64,000 nt of DNA, from assembly GCA_034336665.1 (NCBI GenBank), contig JAPFBE010000003.1:34322360-34386359 (forward strand), given 5' to 3'. The notes below the pieces were generated by a model. That model made no database searches, had not been told where the DNA came from, and saw only the letters and a list, made by a program, of their open reading frames with translations. This document shows positions 38,058 to 52,483 of the stretch, piece after piece (positions within the stretch are counted from its first letter, which is position 1; every line of letters starts with the position of its first letter). The translations under genes and the position numbers were made by a program. The DNA is from Luscinia megarhynchos (lineage: Eukaryota > Chordata > Aves > Passeriformes > Turdidae).

Positions 38058-41000
38058 GTTCTCTAAAGACATATTTGTTGTTGCTTTAGCGAAGTTAATG
38101 AAAAGAAAGAAGCCCGAGCCAGAAGAACACAGAACAATTTAAAGACATTTTAAGAATGTGGAATTAAATTCTGCTGGAGGGCAATATTCACTTTCCACAT
38201 AATTTTGTTTTTGTGGAATAAAAGACTTGTTACAGCTTGGCAATGCTTTTTAAGATATCTAAATTTCTAACAGAAAACAAACCCTTTAAGGTGCTTGACT
38301 TGCATTGTTCTAAATTATTGCACTCTTTAGCTCTAGTCAAGATGGTGTTATTTTAATATCTATTCTATTAACATAGGCAGAAGTTGCATTGTGTCTGCAT
38401 AAGATGTGACTCAAAGTATGTGATTTTATACTACTTTAATGTATCAAATTTTTCAAAAATTTTTCAAAAAAACTGTGAAAGTTTGTACCTCAGCAAAGAT
38501 TTTTAAAAAATGAAGAAATCAAAACGAAAAAGGTTTTAAAAACCTACTTTACTCAATATCCCTCTACTTACAGAAGCAGCAGGTTAAAGCACCAATATTG
38601 TCGAAACTTATCGTATTTTAAGAAAATTTTCAAACACTCAGAAAGTGAAGCACAGACTGCTGTAAAACACGTGGATCTAAAAAAGCCACTAGTCATGAAA
38701 AGCCTTGACCTAAGTATTCGGGTGAGCCAGCAAAGATTAAAGTTCAATATGGCTCATATACTTGAAACATCCCAAGATTAGAAGACCCACAGAGAAAGGC
38801 GAGATTGTTTTCTACAAGCAGCGAGAATCCTGTAGAACCTTGCTGCAGTTACAGTTTAGTGGGATCCCTTTGAAGCCAAAGGACAAGCTATCCTCTGCGA
38901 GAACATCAAAGCAGTCAAGCAATGACACACTGGTGTGGCAAATCTATGGCTTTCCCTTATCTGTGCACAGCTCTGCACTCCTGCAGGGCAGCGTGCACCA
39001 GGATGCTCACCCGTGATGATAACAAATGGCACGATTACCAGGGTCACAACAAAGCACAGGGGCTGAAGAATTACTAATTCAGCATTCACATCGCCTTACC
39101 CAATCTACCTGGAAAGAATGCAGCGGGAAAAAAAAAACTTTTATGAATTCTGAAAAAGCGTTAAAAAGTCATCAGACCATGAAAAAGACATCTCCCTAAC
39201 CTATGAGCCATTTCCTGGCCACTTATCACATTTATTCCAGCAGTCTGTGTCCTCGATCTGTTAAAATGTAGCATTAGCTGGGGAAGGTATTCAGTGCTAT
39301 CTGAATGTTTGAGAGCTCCTTGAATCCAAGATTTCAAACAGCTTCGTGAGCAAAAGTGGCAGTGTTTATCAGGAAGGGTAAAATACAGGAAAATAATTAT
39401 ATACACTTGTAGTTAATTATGTCTCTATTGAAATGCAAAAATTGATCTGTGAAAAATAATTATTAAGAACTCTTAAGAGTGAAAATACAATGGCAATTTT
39501 CTAAATTAATTTAACAGTTGACTTACTTTAATTAGTGATAAATTGTTTATTGCAAGTTTCTTTAATCACCTTCTATTTACGCATGGGAGCCCCAAAGTTA
39601 TAGAAATCACTGTAATAATAAACAATGCAAGATATTATCTATTCCTTATGGGTTTGTGTTCATTTGTGGAAGAGACAGCAAAAGGATTGGAAGACTTATT
39701 TTTACTTTATTAAAGTTATGTGCAAACCACCTATCTGAATTTAAAGTTAGGGAGCATGGAGTAAGCATTTCAAATCATGGGCATATCCACATGTCCTTTG
39801 TCATATTCCATTGAAAACTTATCAACTTCTACCTGAAATACATCTTTTTCTTGCTGTGTTATGGGAAGCCTAAGTCACAATTTCACTTATCCAGCTGATG
39901 GGAAAACAACTTCTAACCAACCTTCATGGCTAGTTTACACCTCATTGGTTTTGCAAATTGCCTTTTACTATGAATGTGCTTCTACTGGTTTCATTATTTG
40001 TCCTAGTGACATATCCATGAGCAGCAAGAGCTTCTCTCCCATTTAATTATTTTTGGACAAAACCAGCTAAGTTCTTTCTTTGTTAAAGCAGATTGTGTTT
40101 ACCTCAGAAAGTCTCCTCCATTTCAGTTTAAGTTCATTTTACTGAACTTGAAGAGCAGGAGAGTACTCTGTATTTTAGATGGAATGCAACGTAAGTTGAA
40201 TACCTCTGAATTTCCTTTGGGTATACACCACCAAACACAACTTAGGATCATTTGTCTTGTCCACAGGAATATGAAAGCCTAAATCACCACAGACATGGCT
40301 TCTCTCTGTCACCTTTAGTCATCCTAGTAACACTGAACACACAGATATCCTTTTCCTCAGCTATTTTTAACAGATGAGCTTTGAGTTTATAGCTAAAATC
40401 TTATTTTTATGTTACAGCTCAGGGAAGACTTTTGATACCAGACAGACAAAAAATTGTCTCAGTATTAATATTTTGCAGCTTATTAGCACAGCATACTTCT
40501 GCTGAATTTCATTGCACCACACAGAGCTTCATTTGAGATGATTAAAATTTAATATAAAGACGTTCAACTAAGCTATGCTGGAAAATCTGCCATTAAAATT
40601 CGTTTAAGTTTCATCACACCAATCCATGGAAAAATCAACTATGACAGGCTCCGGAAAGTTCACATTTAAATAATGCTCTTTATACCCATACAGAGCACAT
40701 AGAAAAAGACAGCACCAAATATCACAGCAATTTTTTAACACATTACCCCTTCTTTGCTCAGCGTATGGGAAGAAAATGGTAGAGCAGAAGAAAGGGCAAT
40801 GCTTCGAGGTGAAGGTTTCTGATCTCACTGAATGGAAAAACACCAGATAAAACATGTCAAGAAAGCAAACAAAAGTGAAGACTGTTTCCACAATGTACCA
40901 TAAACTGTAGTAATGTGAACAATAAAACTGCAACGGTTACTTTGGCTTGAACTTTGTTGGAAGGAGATAAATTAAACAGTAAAGTTTTGGATAACTCTTT

Positions 41001-41819
41001 TTTCTCAAGGATGTCTGGTGATCTTAAGGAACTGTTCTAAAAGATAAGCATGAAGATGGTTGGAGTTTGGAGTTGGTTTTTTTTTGTATGTGTGGACTTG
41101 TGGCAATAAAGGTTTCCTCCTTTGGTGATGTTTTTGGTTTTGTTGTTATTGTTGTTGATTTGGGGTTTGGTTAGGTGTTTTGGGGAGGCAGATATTTGCT
41201 TGTGGGTTTTTCTTCTATTTTTTAAAATGGTAATAATTTATTTTTAAACTTGTTTCCAGTTTTATCAACAGTACTTAGCTCTTGGAGGGCTGCATCTCTA
41301 TTTCTGATTTGCATTCTAATCAGGGGAAGCAAAGTGCTCCAGATACACTGACCCAGTCACAGCCAGCAGACCTGCAGCTACCCTGGCCTGGCTGAGTTCC
41401 TGGCAAGCAGATTCCTGCTCTGGAACTACACAGTCATAAGAATAAGCGTTACTTTTCTGACTGCAAACTTCTTTAATGTTTTTCATTACCCTTGCTCCTA
41501 TTTGATAAACCATATTATCACAAACTATATTGATTTTTTATATATTTTTTGTACTCCCTTTGTCATTATTGTACATTGCCCTACCAACAGGCATGTCCTA
41601 TCACAGTCTCCATCAATATGTCATATCTCTTTTGATTTATGACTTTTTTTCAAGTGTTAAATCATATCACTCTTTACCACATTCCTAGTTATAATGGCAG
41701 AGGGAATCGGTGATTCAAAGCTTATTTTCATTATTCCTTCATATTTTGCACCTGCCACAGAAAGAATTGCTTTTTCCCAGTGTACAGATAGCTCTTGCAC
41801 TTGAGCTCTGTGCAAGCTG

Positions 41820-42240
41820 TGGTGGGTAATCGAAATCCATCTGCTCATGAGTGATTGCTCTGTCCACACCAACAACTCACTGTCTTGCTCCTGCTTCCTG
41901 CAGCTGCCTGTGGGGTCAGTTGTCCCTGTTTTGGCCCAAGCCCCTGTCCTGTTATTTAAACATACATCTCGTTGTGCATTCCTTCTCCAGCATGGGCCAG
42001 ACCTGGGGGACCCCAGAGCAACCAGTGGAAGATTAAAGAAGTCATCTTCGTTCCATCAGACCTGTGACCCGGGTCAGGATAGACAAGCTTGCTCTAACCC
42101 TACCCCTCAAAGCTTGTGAATCCAACCCTGACTTCTGCAGCAATGCATCTGAACAGCTTAGGCCACAGTGTGCTCCAGCCAGTGCACCAGCCAAGCCACT
42201 TTTAGTTATTCTTATCAAACACTCTGGAATTCGTCAAGGC
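41820..42240. other. GC-richer segment abutting the LTR-like element
   Basis: Base composition rises here compared with the AT-rich flanks (the region just before, 41.5-41.7 kb, is strongly AT-rich) and falls again after about 42.24 kb. An open plus-strand frame (41847-42119) shows no recognisable domain. Lying directly upstream of the LTR-type end, it may be the U3 part of the same LTR or another insertion. Confidence 0.35.
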
Positions 42241-42537
42241 TGCTGAAACATAAATTGTGTTAAACTGGAAAAGAAGAGGCTGAAAAACAGAATACCGAGA
42301 TTGCAAGAACTAAGATAAAGAAGGACTGTGAAGCACTGAACTCTAAGCAATCTTATTTCCTGAAAGGTGCATGCAGAGCTCATGGACAAGATAGAGGCAC
42401 CAATCAAGTAATGTGTGATTGCATGGACAGTAGTTTTAGAATGTATAAGTAGAGCATAATGTAAACAATAAAGTGGCTTCTGCTTAATCACATTGGTTGG
42501 TTGTTCAGAGGTCCTGAGTTCCTGCAGACATCTCACA
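42241..42537 (+). mobile_element. Solo LTR-like element, 3' part (endogenous retrovirus, ERVK-like)
   Basis: A TATAAG box at 42444-42449 is followed 23 bp later by AATAAA at 42467-42472. Next comes a GGCTTCTGCTTAATCACATT stretch and an end near 42530-42537 in CA. This compact TATA, polyadenylation signal and U5 order is typical of avian endogenous-retrovirus LTRs. No tRNA primer-binding site follows and no gag or pol remnant flanks it, so it is probably a solo LTR. The start is uncertain: TG at 42241 is only a candidate, and a different base composition begins already at about 41.82 kb, so the element may be longer. I could not find a convincing target-site duplication. Confidence 0.6.
42444..42472 (+). 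promoter_or_regulatory. LTR core: TATA-like box and polyadenylation signal
   Basis: TATAAG (42444-42449) and AATAAA (42467-42472) lie 23 bp apart inside the LTR-like element. In compact retroviral LTRs these mark the promoter and the polyadenylation signal around the R region. Activity is not implied. Confidence 0.5.
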
Positions 42538-43968
42538 GGATTCACTGTACACCCATGCTGTCACTCATGAACATCTTCTTACTCTGGCCCAATGCTCATG
42601 GATTAGAAAATGCATGGCATGTCTAAGCACATGAACAGCAAGCAGGTTGCGTGTGATCTTTGTTTTCTATTTTTCCTTTAATGGAATTCCATTATGTTGG
42701 AAAGAAATTTAATGAAATGCATGCAGGAAACAAGCAGAATTTTTTTTAAATTAGATTTAATTATATATGAGCGAGTCTTGTATGCAATGGCCTGATACAG
42801 TATTAACATGTTTATCATTAGAAATTTAATGATAAAAACAACTAAAAAATGCTTTTGGTCCCTCTAACAGTTGGATAAAAGCATAATTTCATTGTCTTAT
42901 TAATGGGTAGAAAGTCAGAGGGATCCAGGAATGTGACTATCTGCCTAGAGGCTTAGAATAAACAAGTATGACAAAGAAAACAAAAATGTTTCTATTTCCA
43001 CTTTCTTGGGTGATAATTTTTTAGCAGTTATATAGAATATGCATACTAAGAAAGTAAATTACTTCTCCAGTGTCACATTTGTCAGAGGTATCTCAAAGAG
43101 TGGTAGCTGGAGGTGTTTTGTGATGCTCCTGTTTGCTGCAAAAGTCTGTGTCCAGATATAATAATCATCCATGAGAAACTGCATTCTTTTGTGCATTCTA
43201 CTTCTACCATGATGCTGAAAAATGAAACCAATTTGCCTGCTTATCTATCCCAGCTTTTGTTCTTTTGCTAATAATCCATTGACCCATGTAACTATTTTCT
43301 TATTCACCTCATAACAGTTTTCTCAGAGAGCTGGTGAGCTCATTAATTTATACTTCAGAACCCAAAACTCCTCTTTCAGAAAGGAAAGCTATTTTGATCT
43401 AAGACTAGACATGATGAAAAATTCATCTCTTCTGGAAATTTTTATTTCATTTATTTTGTTTTATCAGCCTTGTTATTAAACCAGTTTTCTCATTTGACCT
43501 TATCTGCCTTTAACTGAGGGACATACATCCAATTATACCCTCCCTGCCCAAAATTTTCCATTTAATTCTAATCTTCACAGGAGACCACATATACACAGTC
43601 AGTGTTATAACCATCCAAAATGCTGTATTGCAACTAACTGTTTTTCAGCTTTCCCTAACATATTCTTAGTTGCTTTTGTTGTGCCTTTTATTTTTCCCTC
43701 TGCTGCTAACAGCCCTTTAGTTTTAATACCTTTTGCATTTTTTCTCTTAAAATGACAACGGACTGTGCTATTCCAAGGAAAATCTACACAGTCAGGCAGA
43801 AACTCAACACAGATTTTTTGCCTGGGGTGTAAACTGGCAGGATGCAAGCTGGCTCTGGTCTGGAATTTGATGTAGAGTTGTGCATAAGCAAATACACTTG
43901 GCCAATACTTGGATAACACCTAATTTTCCCTCTAAGGCACTTTCTCCAGCTCTTCAGGCATTTCCTTA

Positions 43969-44031
43969 TGTGTGTGTATGCATATATGTGTGTATGTACA
44001 CATATGTATGTGCATGTACACATGTATATAT
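43969..44031. repeat. Imperfect alternating purine-pyrimidine tract (TG/CA/TA)
   Basis: About 60 bp of nearly uninterrupted alternation of purine and pyrimidine (TGTGTG, TATGCATATATG, GTACACATATG). Such sequence can adopt left-handed DNA and is usually a decayed dinucleotide repeat. Confidence 0.8.
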
Positions 44032-44189
44032 TTTGTTGCAGCAAGTCTGATTTTTGGAGTATCATTTCAGGGACTTAAAGTGCTTCTCCTTCCTTTGATT
44101 TTGCACAGCATTTCACAGAGTAAGCACTCTTGACTTCCTTAATCTTTGGGTCTTTTTTTTGATCCACTACTGGTTTAGCGTTGTTTTCC

Positions 44190-44210
44190 TTTTTTTTTTT
44201 TTTCCCCCCC
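44190..44210. repeat. Homopolymer T14 C7 tract
   Basis: A run of 14 T followed by 7 C, then TTAGG. It resembles a polypyrimidine tract followed by AG, but no exon is recognisable after it on the plus strand. Confidence 0.85.
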
Positions 44211-44639
44211 TTAGGAAAAGAGACACTGATGCATACAACTATCAGGAGCACACAGAAAATGAATTAAGACAAGTCCTGATTTATTAAGGTTAACAGTGAA
44301 ATTACTCTAATGTAAAGCAAGTTATTTAACAGGTATGCAATTTGAGAGGTGGGATTTCATTCTTTGTTTTCCAGGCCAAACTGCAATTCTGCCAATTGGA
44401 GCCACTTGTCTCTGCCCCCACAAACCAACCACTTCCAATGAACCATCAGCAGAGAATATTTTCTAGCCAGCACTTTGCATCAACAGTGTTCATGCAGCTG
44501 AGAAGCAGCTGGCCAGATTTTAATTGAGCTTTTCCAAATAATGGACCTCAGCATGGGGTCAAGCACATGAAGATATGAAGCAACTGAGAAGGAGGGAGGT
44601 GACAGACATGGAAATAGTAACTGAAGCAGCAGTAGCTGC

Positions 44640-44960
44640 TGTGGGCAGGTGTGTCAGAGACCTGCAGGGAATTTCAGTGTGGAGTGCCTGGATGACACCT
44701 CCTTCACACCTGGGCTCCTGAGGTTGCAAACCATCCTTCTGGAATGTTTCTGCCCGCGGCGGTTCCCGCACCTGCACCAAGGATGCCACGGCTCTGCCCT
44801 TCTCTGGGCTGTGCTGCCCCTGGGGCAAGCACCCTCCTTCTGCACAGAACCCCAGCTCCCAGAGCCAGCAGCTGCCAAGCACGGCAGCATCTCCTTCGCC
44901 CTTAGGACACCCAAACCCTGGAATACTGAGGGAGGCTGTAGCACAAACCAAGCAAGTTTT
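44640..44960. other. GC-rich, CpG-containing patch of unknown role
   Basis: This stretch of about 320 bp stands out from its AT-rich surroundings by high GC and several CpG (for example CCCGCGGCGG near 44754-44763). Three frames are open across most of it: minus strand 44559-45128 (189 codons), minus strand 44654-44968, and plus strand 44649-44978. Frames open on both strands suggest low stop-codon density from GC bias rather than a gene. I recognise no protein family, and the frame at 44559-45128 loses its character outside the patch. Confidence 0.55.
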
Positions 44961-47900
44961 GGAAACACTGTGCTGTGATGAAACAGTGCAAGAAACTATT
45001 CTTCTAGGAAAAAAAAAATCCTCATTAGATGACAAATACATAGAAACAGCTACAAAAAATATGTCAGAGCTGTACTGCAGGGTTTCAGTATCATTTGCCT
45101 CAAACTCATTACTGAAATTAATTCGCAAGACTTGCCATGATATGCTGATAGGATACAGCTGTAATACTTTAAGCTGTTGTTAAGAATTCAAAACATGACA
45201 ATCAGAACAGTTCTCTTTATATACAATTAGAACATTCATTTGCTTGTTCATCGCAAAATTAGGTAGTAGAAGCAACCAGGAGCTGGGAAAGCAGCCAAGC
45301 AATAAAATTGATTGATTGCCCAAACACATAAAAATCATATCCACAGCTTTCAAACATTCTCTCAAAAGCAGAAAATCAGCTCTTCAACATTACTGAACAG
45401 CCTGGTTAGACAGGATGGCAAGCCTGCTGTTATACAGAAGACAAGTTTGTCTGTGAGGTGTAGCTTACACAATTACTGGTTGCTCAAAATAGTGTGCACC
45501 TCTACAAACCTGTCTCTGTTTAAACTAATTACCAGAAATAATGAAGAAATATCATTTTTCTTTGTTCTTCAATATCATCAGACATACAGCTGTGCGCTGA
45601 GGGAAAACACAACAGTCACATCACCTTTTTTTTTACAAAAAGTCGCACTCATTTTACTTTTCAACTACTTCTTTCATAAAGCTACAGACCACTTCCCCAC
45701 AGCACATCAGTTCTCTTTGGATCATATATTACAATAAAAATGAATCAATCCTTACAACCAGATTTCAAATTATATCCATTTCTCCTGGACTGCTACATCA
45801 TTTTCTCAAAGTCAACATTGACCAAACCAAGTATTAAACAAGTATGAATTGCAGAAATGGAAGCAAGTCTGGGACATTCACAGGCAGATTTTTCAGTGAA
45901 AGGCTGGTATATTCAACCTATAGTTGTCATCAGACGAATAAGAAGAACTATCCAAAACTGGTCAAATAATTCAACTAAAGGTGTTTTAATTAAGCAAATT
46001 AACTGCTTTTCCATTGAAACAAATTCCAATAAGAAATGTGAATTCAGAGAAGGTGCTGAATACAACTCTCTGTGTTTTCAAGTCATATCAAAAACTCTTT
46101 CTGATCCTCACTGACTGAGTCAAGGCCACAGTTGGGCATACAAAATTCACATTGGTTTTCATTATTATTATGTGTGACAGCTCTAGTCAATACGAAGGAT
46201 CAGAATTCATGGCATACAGCATTCAGAAGGATTCAGTGTCTTGCCCTGGCAGAAGCTATTGAAAATCCAAGACTTTTCAGGCTCTGATCAGGGAAAAAAA
46301 ATACTGCTGACAGGTCCAAAAACTTGTTGAAATACTTTTCACAAGAGAAGTTGCTTATGAGACAAAAATCTAACAAATATATGGCAATAAATATCTTCAA
46401 AGACTTTTCTAAGTATTAACTAATGAAAATTAATTTCACTAAAACTTCTACTTGACTCTTAAGTGGTTGATTAAACAAAACAGCCAAACAAGCCTACCTG
46501 CATGCTTAAACTAGAGTTTCTGAAGCAGATTTGATCCACATTAATTACTAAAAATAATAAAGCATCATGAATTTTACCTACATATATTGAATGGACATTA
46601 CTCAGCAGTCTCTGAACTGTAAGAGTTGCAATAGTCCTTTTGGTTTTTAAATTGTGGTTCAGTTTTCCATATCATTGTAATTACTGCAGCTGCACTGTTG
46701 CCAGCAAAATTCTAGACTCTAAGCTCTTGGCTATGACAGCACATCTAAGTAATCACCATGGAATACTAGGCTCAACTCAAACAGGTTTCTTTTTATGAGC
46801 TAAATACATGAGCAAAAGCTAGAGCATGTTTAAACAAAGCAAATCAATTCAAGTCAAGCCTCTCTACCTAATAGATTCACACAGCTTATTAAGAAGAGCA
46901 AACATGCTTTAATGAAGAACACCCATCTTCTAAATGAGAGAAATAAGGCCTTGGTTGTGCTATCCAGGCAGGGCAGGGCATAGCCCCAGTTTCAGGATGT
47001 CTCAGTGCTCAGAGAAGCAAATCCATTATGAAATGAGTTTAGTGTGGACTTTTCACTCCTCTACCCATTGCTTGTTGTCCTACTTTGCTACCTAGAGCAA
47101 TTGTCTTGATTAGCTGATGACTCCTCAATAAGAGGAGCAGGAGTCACGGCTAGAGTGACTTCTTATTCAGCTGGGCTTTTCAACTTCCCCTTCTAGAAAA
47201 TCCCCAAGTACTTCAGAAACTTGTAAGGTGCAGACAAATACTGGTTCTAAAGAAATGTTTAGAGTAATATTCTGAGTCAGTGGAAACTACCACCATAATT
47301 TCCTATCACAAAAACTCTTCCTTTCACATATTTTATTCTAATCTTAATAAAACTCAAATAAATTGTCAATGTAAGCTGATCAACAACTGTGTCATCCTTG
47401 GACTGTGACACCTCAGATGCTACAAGCTTTTTCCACTGACTTGTCCATTATAGGAAACCACTGTAGTGGCTCTAATTTGCCTGTGAGGCAACCACTGCCA
47501 TGCTAGGGGTCTGTGAGTGATGAATGCCACACTGCAAACATTCTTATTAAAAAGTACTCAGACACAAAGATTTGGAGGCAATAGTTCCAAACCAAGAAAC
47601 TCTACTCTCCTTAGATTACACCATACTTGGGTAGGAAGCTGGTCAGAGTATTACAAATTATATCATTGAAAAAACACAGCTGGTCTGAGTTTCCTTGTAT
47701 TTTGCCCCAGGAGCTGTAAATATGGACAACATAGGCAACAGAAATGTGAAAAAAACTATTATTTTAATTTGCAGCACTTATCAGCTCCTTACCCATGGTG
47801 AATTTGTCCAGATGAGCAACTAGAATGAACTGGAAGGCTCAAAAGCTCCAGAACAGGAATTGATTAGCTGGGAATCTCTTATCAGGGGCACTGGGCATAG

Positions 47901-50900
47901 GTCCATGGTTCATATACACAGACACACATTCAGAAATTAACTGCTTAGTTCATTATGTAAATTTTTACAGCTAATTTCAAAATACATGCTAAGCACTGCT
48001 TCATATTCCAAGGGATTTTGATCTCTATGAAAATGATTAAATACAGAATTGGTAACTAGATTAATAATTCAATAAAATTTTAAAAGGAAAATATAGGAAA
48101 ATTAAAACTATTACTATACAACACTGTGACATCGTCCAGAATTAATTCAGAATTTCAAATAGAAAATCCAGTTTGCTTGGAGGTTTTCTTGTTTATCATA
48201 CTTTTAAAACTGTCTATCTGACATCATTTACTGTGCACAGTACATCTTGCAGTCATTCCTATTCTCATTCTGGTTGTGTCACCTCTCTGACCAAACAACC
48301 TGAAAATACATGGTTACTTATGAAGAGAATTCACATTGATAAAATGCTAATATAAGTGGCATTGAATGGCATTAGAAGCCTCACCAACATTACTGAACAG
48401 ATTAAATTAGCATTCTTCTACAATATTAAGACTCTATCACAGAATGCAGCTCAGAGTACTTGCCTTTTTCTATCTTTTATTCAAATTAACTCCCGACTTT
48501 TCCTTGTTTTGTGGCTTTATACTAATGGAGAATTATGATAGAGCACTCAGTGGCTGCCCTGATACTATCACTCACAGGAGTTCCCAAACCCCACCAGGCA
48601 GTCAAAATATATGTAAAATAACTGATGTGGTATATGCCACATGAATGTCTGGTTCTGTCATGAACAGAAATATTTTAATACTTTTTTTGTTTTCTGCTCC
48701 CCTCACCAGTCAGTCAGGAGAGGCTCTCATGAGCTGCAGATACTTGTAGTTTTGTGGTTAGAGCAGTATTTCCTCATTACCTACTACATACAATACATGC
48801 AAAGGGCCTGAAAAGATAACTTTTCATACACCAGGATTGAATTCTGCAAAAAGCTGCAGAGATGCTATGTATTAGATAAGGCACAAACCCAGGTTCAACC
48901 TGTTTTATGGAAACAGAGACATGTCATGGCATGGCACCACAAAAAAATTACAATTCAAGAATTTGAATACAGAATTTAAACACAGTTGCTAACACTTAAA
49001 AAGAAGAACCCTCTTTTTCCTTGATATAAAACTGGCTTTTTCCACACTGACAGAATTGTACATGGATAAGCTCAATGGCATCTTGACATGTTCCTCTTGG
49101 CTGGATTTTTTTCCTATCTTGACTTACATTTCTTCTTCAGACAGGGAATTCTATGTAATTTCCCTTATGATTCTGTGCAGCAGTGGGACCATTAAAGAAA
49201 TACAGGTTCACAGGCCAGAGGAATTCATCTGTTTCCAGATATTTTATGCAAAACATCACCTTGCCTCCTGTAAAAACATGAAAGGCTGCAATATCACAGT
49301 CTGTGTTAGGTGTTTCCAAGGTGGGATCTCCTCTACAATTCAATCTATAGTGGTCTCTTTCAGAAGAATTATTTCAATATACTATAGTTAATGTATGATA
49401 TCAGAACTGCAAATCCAACTTCTCTGGCATACTGGAATTTCTTTCATGACATAAAATTGAAGCTCTCACTAAAAATTTATGGTCTTACAATAAGGCTTTA
49501 TGGTGGGAAAATAAAAACCCAAACAAATCAAACAAAAGCCCTTACTGAAAAGCTCTGCATTATAAATTTTCATTCTTTTATAACTTTTCACTGACATCAG
49601 GTGATCTACCCTCTTTGTACTGAGTACCCATGAATAAGCTGAGAAGTAGCCAGCTTGATCAGAAGTATTTACAAAGCAAATCTCAAAGTGTTTCAGCAGT
49701 CCTGCAGCGATGCATGTGGAGCCTGATATTCTTTGTGCTGAAGTCAGAGATACATTTCCATCAGTGGGAGGCTTTAGAGAAGCAAAATGAAAAAAGGAAG
49801 GATAATGATCAAGACCGTTGAAGTCCCAGGGGAAGTTGTGCATATTGACCCAGAATAAGGCTAGGTAACATACCATGATGTAAGAAACGAGGGCTTATAG
49901 GGGGAGGAGATCAAGCAGGCACATGGAACAACAGATAACTGAAGGGATTTATCAGAAGAATTTACATCACAAAGCTGAAAATAGATGCAAATATGACCAG
50001 TAAGTTGGGGAAAAAAAAGATGATGGTGATGGTCAGCGAATTTAGATAAGCTTAAAGCAAGATAAGGCATACGACTTGGAGATGAAATTATTGATATCCT
50101 AAGCAGAGATAAAAAAAACAAAGGGGAAAAAAAAACCACCAAGGGAAGTTTCTGTACTACCCTACTTCTAAGCAGAATACTTCTAACTCCCTTAGGTGCT
50201 GCATGTTCTAGAATACTTGTAAATTTTTTAGATATAACTGAATGCAGCTAAACCAGAAACAATCTGATACAAAAATCAAAAAATAAATAAGACAGAAAAA
50301 AAGAGATCATTTGAAAGAGCTTCTGCAATAATGCCTCCTGCTGAAAGACATGAAACAGAACACAGAAAAACATTTAGCAGGTAATGTTTCTGTAGGTTTA
50401 CAATAGTCTATTTCAGAGCAGCCAGGATATTTTGCCACTCTATCGTGTCAGTCAGTCTGTGAGACTGAGAATGAGCAATCTGACCAACTGGAAGCACAAC
50501 AAAGGACCAGCAGGAACTTTACTAACAACAGAAGATTAAAGGAGATGAACAATTGCATTGAGTGTCTGCTTCAGAATTGCAACTGGAGAAGGAATACTGC
50601 TGAGAGAAAAAGAGACCAGAGAAAAACAGAAGAATTCTACTCTGGACTAGCATGGACAGAACACAAGAACCCACTCAGACTAATCTCCTATTAGGGAGTC
50701 CCAGGACAGGTCTACTGTGCATAGTTTTATCAAAAGGAAGCTTCAACACTGATCAGTACACAGGATCTCCTTCAGGGAGGGAGAATAAAAATATCTTTGA
50801 GCTAGGGGGAAAAGCATCAATAACTTCAGTGAGAATGACATATATTGACACCCAGCTTGCAATGTCCTTTGGAGAGCTGTAAATATCAGGGGTCTCTAGG

Positions 50901-52456
50901 AAGGTGAAAGTTGTGAATAGGAAGCACAAGATGAAATAGAGTTATGCAGAAGTAGCTATGGGAAGCCACATAGGGATAGGCTGTATGATACCCCCTCAAA
51001 AAGAATGCACAGGACATAAATCAGCAACTATAAAGAAGAAACACATACATTATCTTTACATTTAAAATAAATTATGGTGGAATTGCCCTCACTGCTGCAA
51101 AGTCTATTGGCTTATAGCTACTTTTGCAGGCACTTCTGGATTTTCCCAGAGCTCTGAACTGGGCTCTGCATTGTGTCTGTAAGAAAAATCAATAATTTCT
51201 GAAAGGTGCAATGGGAAGGATTCTCATGTATCCACAAGAGCCACCTTCATTTTAGCTGCAGGTAATGTTTAGAGAAAACAAATGCCAGATAGAACAGAGC
51301 ACAGAAGTGATTAGATCATTTAGAGAAAGTGGATTCACCTCACTTGCTGAAATCTATTTTCTGGATTTTGCCCAAAAGGGAAAAAATGGTGGCTTAGTCA
51401 ATGAGCACTTCTGTTTCTAGAAGAAACTGGTTTGAGTCAATTAATATCCTTGACAGTACTGGAGAGGTAAAGTACTAGAAAATTGTATTTGAAATATTAC
51501 CTTGAAGTTTTAAGCATATGTTCCAAAAATCTGAAATTAAATAATTCAGTTCTCTAGGCATTATTGACTCAGAGTAAGGATACTAAAGCTTTATCAGAAT
51601 TGTACTTCTTTTTCAAACTATGTTACATTTACAAAACATACACTGTAGTTTAAAGGAAAACCATACATTTTTTATGATTGCATTAATGTTAGACAGAGTT
51701 ACAACACAATACAAATAGGATTTAGTTAAAAGTAATGTACAGCAAAACTACTGATTCACCAGCACAGAAGATCTTCAAAATATATAGTGAGGTAACTATT
51801 CTTTGTAGATACTCCAGAAGAATATTGTTTATTTATACTTTTACTGAAAATTTACTCTTATTTCTGCTTATCTCATCTGTTGAAATCTGAAGCTCTGTTC
51901 TGTCATTTACATTCAATCAATCTACTCACATTGACTTAATGAAAAGTACCAAAAGTACTATTAAACCAATTTGGACACTGAGTATGTCATTTTCAAGAGA
52001 GATCAGATTTCCTGAATTAATGTTTCTCCTTTCTTCTTCATATTAAGAGCACTATTGTCACAAATGCAGAGTATTAAAGAACATATTCAACCCTATTTTA
52101 CTAGAGTATTAGGAACATTGGGTATTTATTAATTGAATCATTCAGTTATGTAAAAGGAATAATGCACAGATAAGTCATCCTTTGGATCCACAGACCTTGT
52201 ACGCAATATATGCAAGATTTCTTCAAGGCTGAATTTCCAGGCTCTGTGTATTACCAGAATAAAAGAAGGGAAAAAAAGAAGCTGGAGGCATTTGAAAAGC
52301 ATGACAGCTCAGAGAAATCATCTGCATACCATCTATATGACACAGCTAGAATAAGTCCAGGAGTGTTCACCCAGCTGCAGCCTAAGGGATCTGTCACGCA
52401 GCCAGCTGCTGCTGCTATTTGACATCTGGGATCTGTAACTGGCATTGAAAAGACCA

Positions 52457-52483
52457 AAAAAAAAAGGAAAAAAAAAAGGCAAA
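52457..52483. repeat. A-rich tract
   Basis: Two runs of ten A separated by GG, followed by GGCAAAAG. No recognisable source element. Confidence 0.8.

Noticed and set aside
44559..45128. 189-codon open frame on the minus strand
   Set aside because: Much of it overlies the GC-rich patch, which lacks stops in other frames on both strands too. No family is recognised, and the protein character changes abruptly at the patch edges.
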